In this document: positions 22,833 to 35,146 of the stretch, one piece after another
Layout: every line of letters starts with the position of its first letter
Position numbering within the stretch: position 1 is the first letter of the stretch
Assembly: GCA_963920525.1 (NCBI GenBank)
Contig: OY986439.1
Location: 45,792,982 to 45,856,981 of the forward strand
DNA: 64,000 nucleotides
From: Dichetophora obliterata
Lineage: Eukaryota > Arthropoda > Insecta > Diptera > Sciomyzidae
Direction: 5' to 3'
Translations under genes and position numbers: made by a program
The notes under the pieces: generated by a model
What the model saw: only the letters and a program-made list of their open reading frames with translations
Told to the model about the DNA's origin: nothing
Databases searched by the model: none

Positions 22833-23455
22833 TTTGAATGTGTTCCCATGCATTGCCCAAAATCATGTCAACGACGATTGGCCGGAAAAAAAGGATGTTG
22901 ATGATTTGAATTTTGTACTTCCAAATGCAATTGCTGGACTATAACATTCGTTTAAATCGGTTGATTGTGTGACTAATCCAGACAAAGCAACCAATTATCA
23001 AACGGAATTCCTGAATTCATAGGATTTTCCAGGATTAAGACCACATATCTTTCGATTTAGATCTGTTATCATCATTCTAAGGAACCTCAAGAATCAAAAC
23101 TGTGCAATGGAACAAGACTGGTAGAGAAGCATCTCAAGAATAATAACATTCAAGGAACGATACTTAAAGGCAATTCAAGGGCAATTTTGAAAAGTGCTTA
23201 TTCCGAGAATTTCACTGATTTCAAGCGATTTACTTTTCGAGTTCAAATGCATTCAATTTTCGGTTTGCTTTGCATTCACCATGACAATTCATAAATAATA
23301 AGTCCAATCTTTGAAAGTGTTTTTATTCTCAAATCCCCATGATTCTCGTGTGGTCAATTATGTGTGGCATGTTCGTGTATAAGGAAGCATTCATCTTTAT
23401 TTATTTAATCGCATGACAACAAAACGAAGAACGTGGTAAGCCACAAAGCATTGAA
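22833..23455 (+). pseudogene. Helitron helicase C-terminal relic
   Basis: Decayed plus-strand coding sequence whose order matches the end of Helitron RepHel proteins (Pif1-like helicase): DVDDLNFV and NAIAG; SVDCVTNPDKATNY; EFLNS..DFPGLRPHIFRF; IIILRNLKNQNC (the LLRNL motif); IPRISLI(S)SDL and FEFKCIQFSVCFAFTMTIHK (the conserved FEFKRxQFPVRLAFAMTINK region), after which the usual SQGQ is replaced by two stops. A further SRVVNYVWHVR stretch follows near 23345-23380. Helitrons move by rolling-circle replication. Only about 200 codons remain and several stops interrupt them. No Helitron 3' hairpin with CTRR end was identified. Confidence 0.82.
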
Positions 23456-23935
23456 TTGATATGACTTGACATGACCATATATATATACTTACAATGTCAA
23501 ATTGTGACAAAATGTTTTTATTTTACTTTTGCTAACTCATAATTTTTTGTCCAGTCGTAATAAAAACATGCCATTTATGTCTTAAAAGAATCATACAATT
23601 TTAATCATTACTTATATCATCCATCTTATACTTACTTAAAGGTTTCCCTAACCCCCTTTACATTCCGTATAAAAAAGTATTCATAATACTATTAATTTCA
23701 TTCAAAATAATGCAATTGAATTCAAATAGTGTTTAAATTTTAGTGAAACTTTATGTGTAAGTGCTATGGGTCAACGCTGCGGTCACTATATGCATAAATG
23801 CTACCAAGCCGACTTTTACCGCTCCTAAATCAAGTAGAATGCTATATATCAGACCATATAAGGTTTTGATCGTTACGCATTAAAGTTTTAAAAGGAAACA
23901 TCTGGCATGTGTTGCTCGAATGGCTATTTGTTTAG

Positions 23936-24208
23936 ACACTTCAAAACTTCTCAAAAGTTCACAAAAGGATCACAAAGACATTCGATGAATTGGGGCAGGA
24001 CAACGTCTGTCGAGCCCTTTAGTATTTTTTTATTCTCTTGCTGTATCATTGTTCGTTTACACAAAAATGTAACGAGAATCGAAATGTTTTTCATGATGAC
24101 GTTTTTCGTGAGGAGATTAAAAAAATTGTTACCTCTATCAAATCGCCACCTAAGAAGTTTGACTCTAAAATTACTCCTGGGGGATACTTGACTTTTGGCC
24201 AATACTGT
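23936..24208 (+). pseudogene. Exon-like frame with one TAG, protein unidentified
   Basis: After a good acceptor (TATTTGTTTAG, ending at 23935) a single frame runs 91 codons to 24208, broken only by TAG at 24020-24022. It starts TLQNFSKVHKRITKTFDELG and later reads HDDVFREEIKKIVTSIKSPP, then KKFDSKITPGGYLTFGQYC, and stops before a possible donor (GTAGGT). Composition is protein-like, charged and non-repetitive, unlike chance frames around it. I do not recognise the family. It could be a decayed host exon or a transposon exon. Confidence 0.4.
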
Positions 24209-24209
24209 A

Positions 24210-27200
24210 GGTAGAAAACAAATGAAATCAAATCAACTGTCGTAACCTTTCAGAGATTCGAGTGCTCGTTAACAATAATAAACATTTAGTGATTAGAATA
24301 AAAAGCTTATTCAAACCTTACTTTTAATTATTCTGCATACATATCACTCCGATACTTGCAACCAACAAATGCCACTCATTTTTCCATAAATAATGTTAAA
24401 AGCCATTCAATTGTTCAACAGTTCCACCTCCATCGACCGCCATTGTTGGCGATGAATGCAATAATATGACATAAAAAAACATCGTCACCACATGAGCCAG
24501 CACATACATAAGTAGCGCCACAGCATGGTGCTTACACTGCGGAGCTTCCCAAATAATGCAACTGCAGACTAGGTGAAAAAATACAAAAAAAAATACAAAA
24601 TAGCTTTACTTCAAGCAACCCTGTGAGTGGTTAAGATAAGCATCAATGACTGGTTGGCTGGCTCACCAGCTAGCTGGGCTGCCCCAGCAACTCAACATCG
24701 ACCCAGACCAACCTTTAGTCATTGTCTCTGTTTTGCGATTTGTATGAGAAGAAGCTATGCGAATTTATGGTTGCAACATACAAAACACAAAAAAACAATA
24801 GTAACAATAACAGCAACAACAACTAAAAACATTCCACAAACGCACAGAATTCTTTTAACCCACAACAATGTTAGCATAAAAGACGAGTACAACAACTGTC
24901 AGAAAACAACAATAAACAAACAATTATTAAGTGTCGCTCTGTAATAAAATGAAGTAAAAAAACAAAAATAAAAAACCTCTAAGGTACCCCTTTTGCAAAT
25001 ATTGGAGCTGCCAGATTGGTAATCGGGTAATCGCCAAAGTATTCATTCTCCATGGGGTGCCAACAAGCATCATTAACTGCCAGTTCCACCAACAACAGAG
25101 GCATAAAACAATTTTAAAAGTTACAGATCCTTACAAAATGATAGCAGCACGTTATTGTAGTTGCTGTTGTTATTGATGCTGTTGTTGTTGTTGTTGTTTT
25201 TTGTAGGTTGCACATCACTAAGTGTTGTTGATGCAAATTTTTTGTCACGCCACTGCATGCCGCTTGTGCAATGGTGTTGAGCTCACGGTGCTGCAAGGAT
25301 GAGGATAAGGTGCTTGCAATTGGTAGGATAAGAATGACCGCTGTGCGCATTACACTAGTGAATGTTGCAACTTGAAATTAAATTATTTTTGCAGGTATTT
25401 AAATAATATAATAAAATAATATAGTAGGTGTTTTTGTGAGACATTAAAATAGTTCTACAGAAGTAAGTGAAAACAATGCAAATTAACAAAATGTTTATAA
25501 TTGTTTTAGTCTCCTATGTCCGTGAACAAATTATTCCATGTTAAACTTTATAAAATTATTTAAACAAAAACACACAAAAATTATGCTTTTGCCTTTACTG
25601 AGACCTCTGGTTAATAAACTCTCTGTGGTTTCTATCTTTCTATGTAGTTTCTACCTGTTTTTACAATATTCTACAGCTTAAAAACTAAATTATATATAAA
25701 AACTTTTCAAATACAGTTTAGAACATAATTTCTGTGAAAAAAATTTTCAAATATTTCAAACCAGTCTAAAGTTATATACAATAATGAATGTTTTAAGCTA
25801 TTTCTTTATCTGTATATTTAAAAAGAACCCATCAGACGTTTTCCTGACCCAATTCATTGAATTTGCTTATGATCGTTTTGTGAATTTGTGAAATTGTTTA
25901 AATTGCCCTACGAACAACACATTCCAGATGTATTTTTCTTATTTCTTTTGAAACATCAATGCATGGTGATCAGAACCATCTGATATATGCAACATTCTAA
26001 TTGATTTATATTATTCCCTGGCAGACGTTGTCCTGCCAAAGATTGCCTTACTGCCATACACTAAGTTTCATTTGCTTCGGAAAATAAAAAGTTTATATTT
26101 ATTTATTTATAATTTTATTAAAAGTAAAATTTCAAGACAAAGAAAATCAAATAATTTTATATATTCATCATTTTTAGTACAGTTTTTTAGTTATTAGACT
26201 AAATTACCAAATTTTAGTCGAATAGGACCAAAACCGTGCAAAAGGATTTTTTTAATTTTACCGGCTTTTTTAACTTAAACTGTATTACTTATAAAAATTG
26301 AAAGACCAGTGGTTTTAAAAAAACATCGTCAATGCAAAGCAGAAAGGCGATTCAGAGAAAAACGCACTTACAGGCAGGTTTTCATGAAGCTCAACAAAAG
26401 AACTCAGTTTCATTTTTTGCGATAGCTTATGATGTGTATAATGTGTTACCAAAGAAGTTTGGCTGATAACAATTACATAAAAAAGTTGTCGTATACGAAA
26501 AAAACCATATTTTCATTAACGCACTCGAAACAAAAGTTTAATAAATCTTAAAACGCGTTTTCTGAAAAATCGTGTGTTACAAACTTTTCTTCACGATATC
26601 TCAAGAACTTCTCTATTGATTGACCGGGATTATTGTTATTCTAAATTAGATAAAATTTATTGGATCCCAAACCTAAATTTTGATATTATTGGCCAGTTTT
26701 TCTTTTACAGAAGAGAGCAACTTAAAATTCAAATGTCTGCCATTTTTCTTACTTTCAATTATTTAGTTCAGTTCAAGCTCCAATAATTATAATAAAATTT
26801 AAAAAATTTTTTTATATCAGTCGACATGAACGTGCTGTGTGATGGGGACCATTTAGGTACCTTTCTTCACAACGTGGCGTTGTGGCACTTCATATTACAC
26901 TTTTATGCAACAAAAAAAAATTTGCCAACACTTTAAAAATCAATAAATTACTGTCAAACAAACAACTCATGGTGTTCATTTACTTCCTTCTTTAAAAAAA
27001 AAAATCAAGAACCTCACCGTGTTTTCTGACCTCTACATGAGAAATCTTTGCAATTTTCAGCCTAGCATTGACTCTGTAGGTCTTCCAAATCAAATTTACC
27101 GTATTCTTATAGCATATGATATCTAAAACATGTATGTACTATTTGACCGAACTAACCGCTAAAATATGTTTGAATGTATAGTAGACATATTAATGAGCTT

Positions 27201-30200
27201 AATGAAATTTATTTCAGAAATTGTGCTTATTTTTACATAACATAAGATTAGTTACAACCACCTCTTTATGTTTTGATTAGGCTTTGTATTACTTGAAAAA
27301 CAGTCCTATAAATTTTGCTAAGCCAACATTTTAATTATGATATATGTTTCAGTTTCATTTAACTTAACTCATATATCTTCTTTAAATCTTTTTAGATGGA
27401 ATAAATGATCTAAAGAACCGCAACATGGTTTATTTCTGCAAAATATTCTCACGACTTATCGGAAATGCCAAAAAAGTGCAGTCATTGGTCATCGCAAACA
27501 TAGAAAAATATTTTGATACTAACCAAATTTCAACACAAATGTTTCTAAATCAACGCGAGCAAATTTCTTTAACAAAGATAGACAAGCAAAGTAAATATAA
27601 GATTAAATATATATTAAGCGCTTCAATGCTGTGTTCATTTTTTATTAAAGGTAGCAACAGCGACAAGCAGCAGTAGCTGCAGCTATAAAAACAACAACAC
27701 CAGCAGCAGCAGCGGAGTAGGTGTTCGCAATGCTTACAAAAGACAAGCAAAAACAAACTACCTCTTAATGTTGTACAAGCCAACAGCAACAGCAACAACA
27801 ACAACAAAAAAGAGAAAATTGTGCCTTGTAATCGCCCAAAAGAAACGATTGCCAGGCAGAGGATAATCATAGGGAATGATAAATAAATCAAAGGACAAAA
27901 AGATAACTGCAGGACCATCAACTAAATGTGTAGAAGTGTGTGGAAAATAAGCTGAACCTTTTTATTTTGTCTGCACCTAGTTATTGTTTGCAAACAATAG
28001 ATGAGACATGTTGTCGCCATGTAACGACATAGAACAAAAGGGCAAAGCAGGCACTTAAGAAAAACTAAAGCGAGCAACAGAGTGTGTGCTGAATAAGCAA
28101 AATGAATCTATTACGATATGTCATTTGTCAAAAATGCGTGAAAATACAATATTTATAGACAAAAACTTACGTCAGAAATCATTTGCAAGCATGGGAAAAC
28201 AAAAGACTTAAGAACAAAACTCGTTACTTGTGAATATTGATTGTTGTGCTTTAATTAATTTGTTAACCGCAGTGGACATCGGTTGCAGCGCAGAAAAAGT
28301 GTGCTGGCATATTGCCACAAATTAGCATAATTATTTTTTACTTTAAGGAAGAAGAAGAAGAAAAACAACAACAACGTCAAAGTAACACAAACCGCATAGC
28401 CTAACCTTGTAATCTTTGTGGATTTTAATAACAAAAGAGCAGCGATTAAAGAAAAAAATTTGCAACTTCTTTTGCATACGAAACAACAACATTACTACCG
28501 ACAACACATGACTCAAAGGCACCCCCGACCAAAATAAAGAAGATAAAAATGCTAAGAACAACAAGGAAAATAAAAAGAATCCTTAAGCCATTTATTAATT
28601 TTATTTCTTTCTTAAGCAACTTTTATGCGCCAAGATTTGTTTCTTTTTCTTTTGGTTGCCTGTTTTTTGCCTCTGCTTTATTGTTTTGGGCCAAACGTGG
28701 CAGCAGCAGCAGCATCCATAAAATGTGGTGATTGATGAAGCCGAATTAACTGCGCGCTGCATGGCAAACAAAAACTTTGAACTGAGCTGCGCTACGTTGT
28801 TCTTGAACAAGTCAAAATATATGTTGGACAACGCGCTGAAAATACAAAAAAAAAAAAACAACGACAATATGTAGCTTAAAGAGTTATGCGCGATCTGCAA
28901 TTTAGTGGCGCGTATTGTGTGTGAACTCATCATTGTCAGTGAATGCGCCGCATGCAGACACATTTAAGCCAAAACTGAAAAAGTTAAAAAAATCAGCTTA
29001 AATCTAAAAGCAGCCAAATTTACAATAAACCAAAAACAAAATACTGTTTGCAAACGCAGTCAAGAAAGGCGTTCTTCACTTCCTTTGCTCCTGCTGCTAA
29101 TTTTTTTCTGGGATTTTTCTGCAGCAATGTTGGAGCTGTTGCTGCTGTAGCGCTTTTGGGGATTTTTTTTAATAGCTGTGGGAACAACGCGCCAGCGACT
29201 CTTTTGGCCAAAACTGCAGCAGCCAAAAATTGTGTGTGTTTGGCTTGTTATAGTTATAAATAAGTTAATAATATGGCGGAAGGTGGTCTTTTGTCGTATG
29301 TGCGCTGCTTACTGATAGTTGTTGCTGGCTGCCTGCCTGCTTGCCCGCCTGATTGTGGTTATGAATTGTGAAATAACAACAACACTAAGAAACTCCGGCG
29401 TTGCTGCTGCGCATATGAAATGAAATCATTTCGCCCTGCAGCAAAGGAAGTCACGGATTTTTGTAGTTGTTTTTGCGGTGTTTTTTCATGTTTATCATGT
29501 TTATTTTTTGCTTTTGTCTTAAATGATTCAACAAATTATGAGCTGCGCTGTTTTCTCTTATTATTTGGCAATAAAAACAGTTAACAACAGCAACACATAA
29601 TTAAGGTATTGAAGCGTTTTCTCACTTGAGTTGGAATGATAACAAGACTAGCCTTAAGAATTTCACAACTCAAGACAACAGTTAATTAAATTGATAATTT
29701 TCAAATCTTTGAAAGCACTCCTACTGAAGTCAATAACAGGCTGCCTGGCATCTTTTGCACTTTATAGGAAAATTTAAGCAAAGTGGCTTAATAAAATAGA
29801 AAATTAAACTCTTTTTATCAAAGAAAATATTTTACATTATGGGTACATATATAATATTGGCAAATTCTTCCAGCAACTTCTATGCATTAAATATACCAAG
29901 AACTGGTGGTGCATCTCCACGCGTTGCTTTCTTAAGTCTTTTGATTTTAATTAAGCATCGGCCTGACGCGCGCTGTTCTTTGTTCTTTTCGTAATCGCAG
30001 CTCATCGTGTTTGACATGCATTTAAATTTTATTTCTTATAATTTCTTTTTTTTAAATGTTTTCCGTTGGGTTCGATACAGTTACGATGCTGTTTAAAGGC
30101 TTAAATACTTGAATGTTTACGTGACAGTTGAGAGCGCAGCAACCATGACTGACACCACATTGCAACAACAAAAAAAAAAACAAAACACCACAGTTATAGA

Positions 30201-30813
30201 AGTCAAGTTTATCCTTTGTTTGTCATTTTGTCGGCTTTTCTTTAAAGTTTTGTTTTTTAATATTTTTTGTTCTTTTATGGAAATAAAAAACTTTTTTAAG
30301 CAAGGACATTATTTTACGAGATTACAAAAAAAAATATTTATATAAAAAAGCGTACGCGTACCAGATGTTGGACAAGCTGAAGAAACCTACTTAAGGGAAT
30401 TTAACTAAAAATATTTACTAACTATAATGCAACTAGTTAAGAAAGAGTTTAAAAAAACTTATGATAGTAAATATAACAGTAAAATCTTACGCAGAAAACA
30501 TAGCTGAAAATAAAACACAATGTCAACTGGAGACAATGTCACAATGTCAACTGTACAACTGGAGAAAGTAAGTATCTAGCAAATATGTGTTGTGTAGATA
30601 ATAGCAAATTAACTTTAACTTCTACCACAAATCGGGTATTGAAGGTTTTGGAATTTTCTGTATTATTATTACTTGCACTTTTATTTTAAAGCACTTAAAA
30701 CTGTAGTTAAATTTCATTTGTTATAGCAACATTCTCAAATTTTTTTTGCAAAAAATATAAATATCAGTTGTCAACATATTTCTGAAAAAAATGGTAAACT
30801 TTATTTAAATACC
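24210..30813. other. Mostly unique intergenic DNA with CAG/CAA tracts
   Basis: The largest stretch without transposon coding sequence. It has the polypurine-triplet tracts usual in fly non-coding DNA: GTTGTT at 25160-25200, CAGCAG and CAACAA at 27650-27815, GCAGCAGCAGCAGCA near 28700. At 26020-26260 words from the left-end repeat recur (GGCAGACGTTGTCCTGCC, TTTTAGTACAG, GGACCAAAACCG). ORFs here are low-complexity. No conserved domain was recognised. It may hold regulatory DNA of a neighbouring gene. Confidence 0.5.
25114..25350 (-). CDS. Uncertain ORF with signal-peptide-like start
   Basis: Minus-strand frame of 78 codons starting MRTAVILILPIASTLSSSLQ, which looks like a secretion signal, followed by a Cys-containing stretch (AACSGVTKNLHQQH, LVMCNLQ) and a Thr run from an ACA repeat. 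GTAAGG near 25139 could be a donor, and GGCAG near 25083 an acceptor 58 nt on, the usual size of a fly intron, with open frames beyond. No family recognised. The CAA/ACA repeat inside makes a chance ORF quite possible. Confidence 0.2.
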   Translation of the reverse strand: MRTAVILILPIASTLSSSLQHRELNTIAQAACSGVTKNLHQQHLVMCNLQKTTTTTTASITTATTITCCYHFVRICNF

Positions 30814-30816
30814 TTA

Positions 30817-31038
30817 GGCCCTTATTATGTATTACAACTCCACTTAAGTTGACTAGATTCAACTTATTTGTTTTCGTTTAATTTATTACATACATTCCAG
30901 TTGAACTATGTAGTTTGAAAATTATTAAAAGATTAAGAAAAACTGCATGGTTCAACTAAAATAAATTTAATACGTTATATGAAAACATTAAGTTGAATCG
31001 AGTCAACTTAAGTTGGTTTATTGTACATAATAGGAGCC
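30817..31038. mobile_element. 222-bp MITE with TA target site
   Basis: It begins GGCCCTTATTATGTA and ends TACATAATAGGAGCC, with TA on each side (30815-30816 and 31039-31040). The inverted match continues inward through ACTTAAGTTGACTAGATTCAA and its partner TTGAATCGAGTCAACTTAAGT, so most of the element can fold on itself. TA target and size point to a Tc1/mariner-type MITE. There is no coding sequence. Confidence 0.82.
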
Positions 31039-31079
31039 TAAAATTAGACTGTTTGCATGATAAAGTTATAAAAATTTGC

Positions 31080-31420
31080 ATTGATGCAATAAAATACTGG
31101 CACTAAATGCCAAAGAAATGATTGAAGTCATTTAATAATTTTTTAGTTTCATGGCTTTAAGTTTTTAAATCAGCAATAATTTGATTTCATGCCTTCAAAA
31201 TTAATTGGTTAAAATGTCTACTGAAGTCTTTGATTCATTCACAATGATTGAATTTGTGTTTCTTGGAGTCATTGAATTTATTCAATTGAAATCAATTTAA
31301 AGTTGATGAAATCATTAAAAATCAGCTTAAGTCACGTTTAAAACCACTGAAATTGTGAAATAACTTGAAGTTAATTTAAGTCTTCTGATTACATTCAAAA
31401 AATGTTTTATGTCCTTCTGT
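31080..31420. repeat. Repeat of AGTCATT/AATGACT words, left of the palindrome
   Basis: Words such as TGAAGTCATT, AATGATTGAA, GGAGTCATTGAA and AAATCATT recur irregularly. The same vocabulary lies at 38600-38920, the mirror position across the large palindrome, and in the inverse sense (ACTTCAACAATGACTT). The two blocks may be worn outer ends of the same inverted structure. Confidence 0.5.
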
Positions 31421-33858
31421 ATGCTTGATCTGATAAATGGTTGCTTGATCTAGCAAAATTGGGTCTTCAAAGTAAAGGTAGAACCAAGATTTATATTTTT
31501 TTTAACACTAACCAAGAGACAAGGAAAAAAGTTAGAAAGTCTAAATTTCTCACTAAAATGATAAAAATGTATAAAACGACTTTTTTTTAATCAAATCAAA
31601 AATACTAAAATATTTATAAAATTTTTTTTATTTTTACAAACGGAACAACAACAGAGTTAAGTAGAAAATAAAAAAAAATCTTAAATTCTCTTCACTCTTC
31701 CTATCATTTTTGAGTATTTTTCAGGGATCGTAACTCTTATAAGAGATATCCAAAAACTCAAAGAATAATTTTTATTTTTCGATTTTTTATTGTATTGCTC
31801 AAAAATAAGAATTATGTTTCGATTTCTATTTTTTTCATCAAATATAAGAGTTTTTTTTTTTATTTTTATTTTTCTGTTCAGGAATAAGACTTATTTTTGA
31901 GTTTTATTTATATTGCTCAAGAATAAAAATTGTTCCTCAATTTTTATTTTTTTCGCTCAGAAATAAAAGTTAAAACTCAATTTTTATTTTTATGCCCAGA
32001 AATAAGAATTATTTGTAGAGTTTTATTTTTTCGCTCAAAAATAAAAATCATGTGTCGAGTTTTACTTTTTTTCCTCAAACATAAAACTCGAAACACCACA
32101 CAGCTTTGTTGTTGCTGGCGCATGCTCGCCTTGAGTATGCCTTGTGTGCGTACGTAAAAAGTGTGTTTGGGGGTTTCAACATATGGCACGATTACGATAA
32201 CTCGGGCGCCGTAATTTTAAAGAGATTTTTTGTTAAGAACCACTAACAAATTAATTTGGTCGAACAAAAAATCGATAGCTTTTTATAGCTTTTAGCTTTA
32301 GCTTTAGATAGTTATCGATTTTTAAATTTTTTCCCTTGGTAAAAGATCTGTTCAATAAAATATCTATATCTTTTCCAATTTTTAAAAAATATAGAAAATT
32401 AACATGTCATATGAAAGATAATTTAATAGTCTATTCGAAAAAATACACATCAAAAAATTTTAGCAATAAATTGAATTTTATGAGTAGTTTTATATTATGG
32501 TTGCTTTTCAGTTGTGACAAAACCGTTTTTTTCTCAAAAATTTCGATTATTTATATGCAAATAATACATTAGATATTTAAAGACTAAAGTTTTATCTTTC
32601 ATCAATCAATCAAATTTCAAAATCAATTTTAGTTTTTCGAATTAACTGTAAGTTAAATATGTTTGTTGCAAGGATAAACTATTTGATTTTATAAAATAAA
32701 AGCTGTTGACCAAAAGTGATCAGCTAAAATTTTAAAATTTTTTCACTGGCTAGAAATATTAATTCATATAAATATTACAGCTTCAATTTTGCCTTAAAAT
32801 AAAATATAAAAAATAAATATGCTTGAAAAAAAACAACATACAAATGAAATCACTCTTAAATGGTATACACCAAAGATAAATTTTCAAGCTTTAATAATTC
32901 AAAAATTATACTAATAACGGTAGTTTTTGAGTTTACATATACATACAAATAGCTATGAAATGTGAAATACTCAATGGATTTTATTGACTTAACATTTTTG
33001 TAAAAGCTTATTTAGTTATCTTTAAAAAGATTTGTTAACCACTATAGCAAGAAAACAAATAGAAAGTTTCCTTAGGGGATCAATGAACACAAATATTGTA
33101 TTAAACAAATCGATAACTCTTACACAAATAGATAAATCCATTTGTCCTTCGCTCCCATTTCAATCCACTGAAATTGAAATTTGTAAGTTAATGTAATATT
33201 TAGTTTTTCTACTTAAATCCAGCTATACTCCTTCTTCAAGTTAGCTGAAAACTTTTTTATAATTAGTTTTAGTTGGTATGATATTAGATTACGGGAGGGT
33301 AAAACCCCTCTAATCCCCTCGTCGATAAAGCGCTGGCCAAATAGTTAATAATTCTCAGAAGCATACACATGCGCTCAAGAATTATCACATGGAAAGTTGC
33401 CAGTTCTAATTCCCACAAAAATTATCTTTTTCCCACAGAAATTCAAAAAAATTCCCACGTGGGAGATTTTTACTAAAACATTCCAACCAAAAACCCTAAA
33501 GCCATAAAAATTACACCAAAAATCCTACAGTTATAAAATACCACAAAAATCCCACAAACCATAAAAAAATAAATAATTCAATTCAATTCAAAAAATTAAG
33601 CAGTTATAAAATACTATGTTTCTGGCGAATTAAGCTGGTGTTAACTCCCATGAAAAAGCAAGTTGAGTTAAATTTCGAAAAATCTCCGAAACTCTATGAA
33701 ACTTATTGATTTTTGTGGGTTCTGTAATTTATCATAATACAAAATGACGTATGGAAGATTTTTTTGGAACTCTGCACAGACGTATACTATGTTTTGTTAG
33801 GAAAATCACGAAAAATGGATATTTATACAAAACTACAAACTAGTACTTAATAAAAAAT

Positions 33859-33967
33859 AAAAAATGCAGAAAACGTTAAAAATGTTTAGAAATCAATATA
33901 TGTTTCTGCAGCGTAAAGGTAGTTATACATTGACTTGTTAAAATTTTTAACGTTTTCTGCATTTTTT
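33859..33967. repeat. Small hairpin nested in the left arm (mirrored at 36098-36206)
   Basis: AAAAATGCAGAAAACGTTAA at 33861 is the exact complement of TTAACGTTTTCTGCATTTTT at 33948, enclosing about 60 bp. The copy in the other arm lies at 36098-36206. This looks like a small MITE that was present before the arms were duplicated. Confidence 0.75.
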
Positions 33968-34918
33968 TACATTGAAGTAAACATACAATTTCTGGAAATT
34001 TATAAATATAAATTTTCGAGATTTTTTTAACAGAAAAAGCAATAAAAATTTTAAAAAAAATTGACGAGCCCAAATCGACTCAGCTATCCAAAGTTTTGAC
34101 AATTAATTGTCAAAATCAGTTGTAGTGAGTACCACCACTAAATTAACAGATTGCACAAATTTAGCTTTATAATATTTAACGTTCGAAAATCATTAAAACC
34201 GTAAAATTTATTCATATATTTATGAGGAAATAAAAATAACGTGTGGGAAAAAAACTAGTTTAGGCTGTGTTATTGATTCCTGTAGCAACAGGAAATATAG
34301 AATTTTTTTATTTTTTCACAAATATATATTAATAAAACTAAAATCAGAAATAAATTTGAAATTCCCACATTGTGTGGGGTTCTTCGAACTAAAGATTTAT
34401 TTAGGAAAAAACTATGTGAACTGCACCAATTTCAAACAATCGTCAGAAATCATAAAAAAAGTTTTATCAATATATGTATAAAAAATAATTTTATTTCATC
34501 ATTTGTGACTGTTCGAAATTTGCCGTTTCATTAACTTTATAATTTAAATGATTTTAGTTAATATATGCAATTCTTTTTGTTTTGTTTACAAATACTTTGT
34601 TTCGAATAAAATAATGATAATTTTAAAGCACACAGTTTAAAAATATACGTTTTAGTTCTTTTTTTTTAGTTCCAGGTTTTTCACCAAAAAGTTTCTTTTC
34701 TGAAATTGCAAGTTTTTAAAAAAAAATGGCAACACTGACTCACTCATATTCACTTAAATTTTTCCGGTACTTACAACAAGCCGCTCAGTATGAGTTTTTA
34801 GTCAATTTGTGAGCAAGATTCAACGAAAATTCTTTGGGATGACTGACATCTGAAATAGCACTGTTAACGAATACGACTATTTCATTTATGTTTTGCAAAT
34901 ATTCAAAACAATGCAAAT

Positions 34919-35146
34919 AAAAACAACAAAAACAAAAAATTAAAAACAAGATTTAATGTACAGAAAATATTTAAAAATACAATAAAATAATGACACATGA
35001 GTTCTTATTTATATAGTTCTTTTAATTCATCGTATTGTTATAATATGCGTTATTATTTGATTTTGACTATTTATATATGCTTATCGAATTTTCTTCATAT
35101 GCAATTTAAAAATTATGGCATCTTATGTTTTATGTAAATTAATCGC
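34919..35146. other. 228-bp unique spacer of the palindrome
   Basis: AT-rich DNA with no internal symmetry and no ORF, located exactly between the arms. It contains an AAAACAACAAAAACAAAAAA stretch at its left edge. Confidence 0.9.

Noticed and set aside
28601..29263. Overlapping frames of 60-120 codons on both strands near 28.5-29.3 kb
   Set aside because: They come from CAG/CTG and A/T tracts; their translations are Phe/Ser/Ala-rich runs without any motif.
33290..33420. tRNA-like A/B boxes in the palindrome arm (GGCCAAATAG and AGTTCTAATTCCC)
   Set aside because: The boxes are too far apart and only one is close to consensus.
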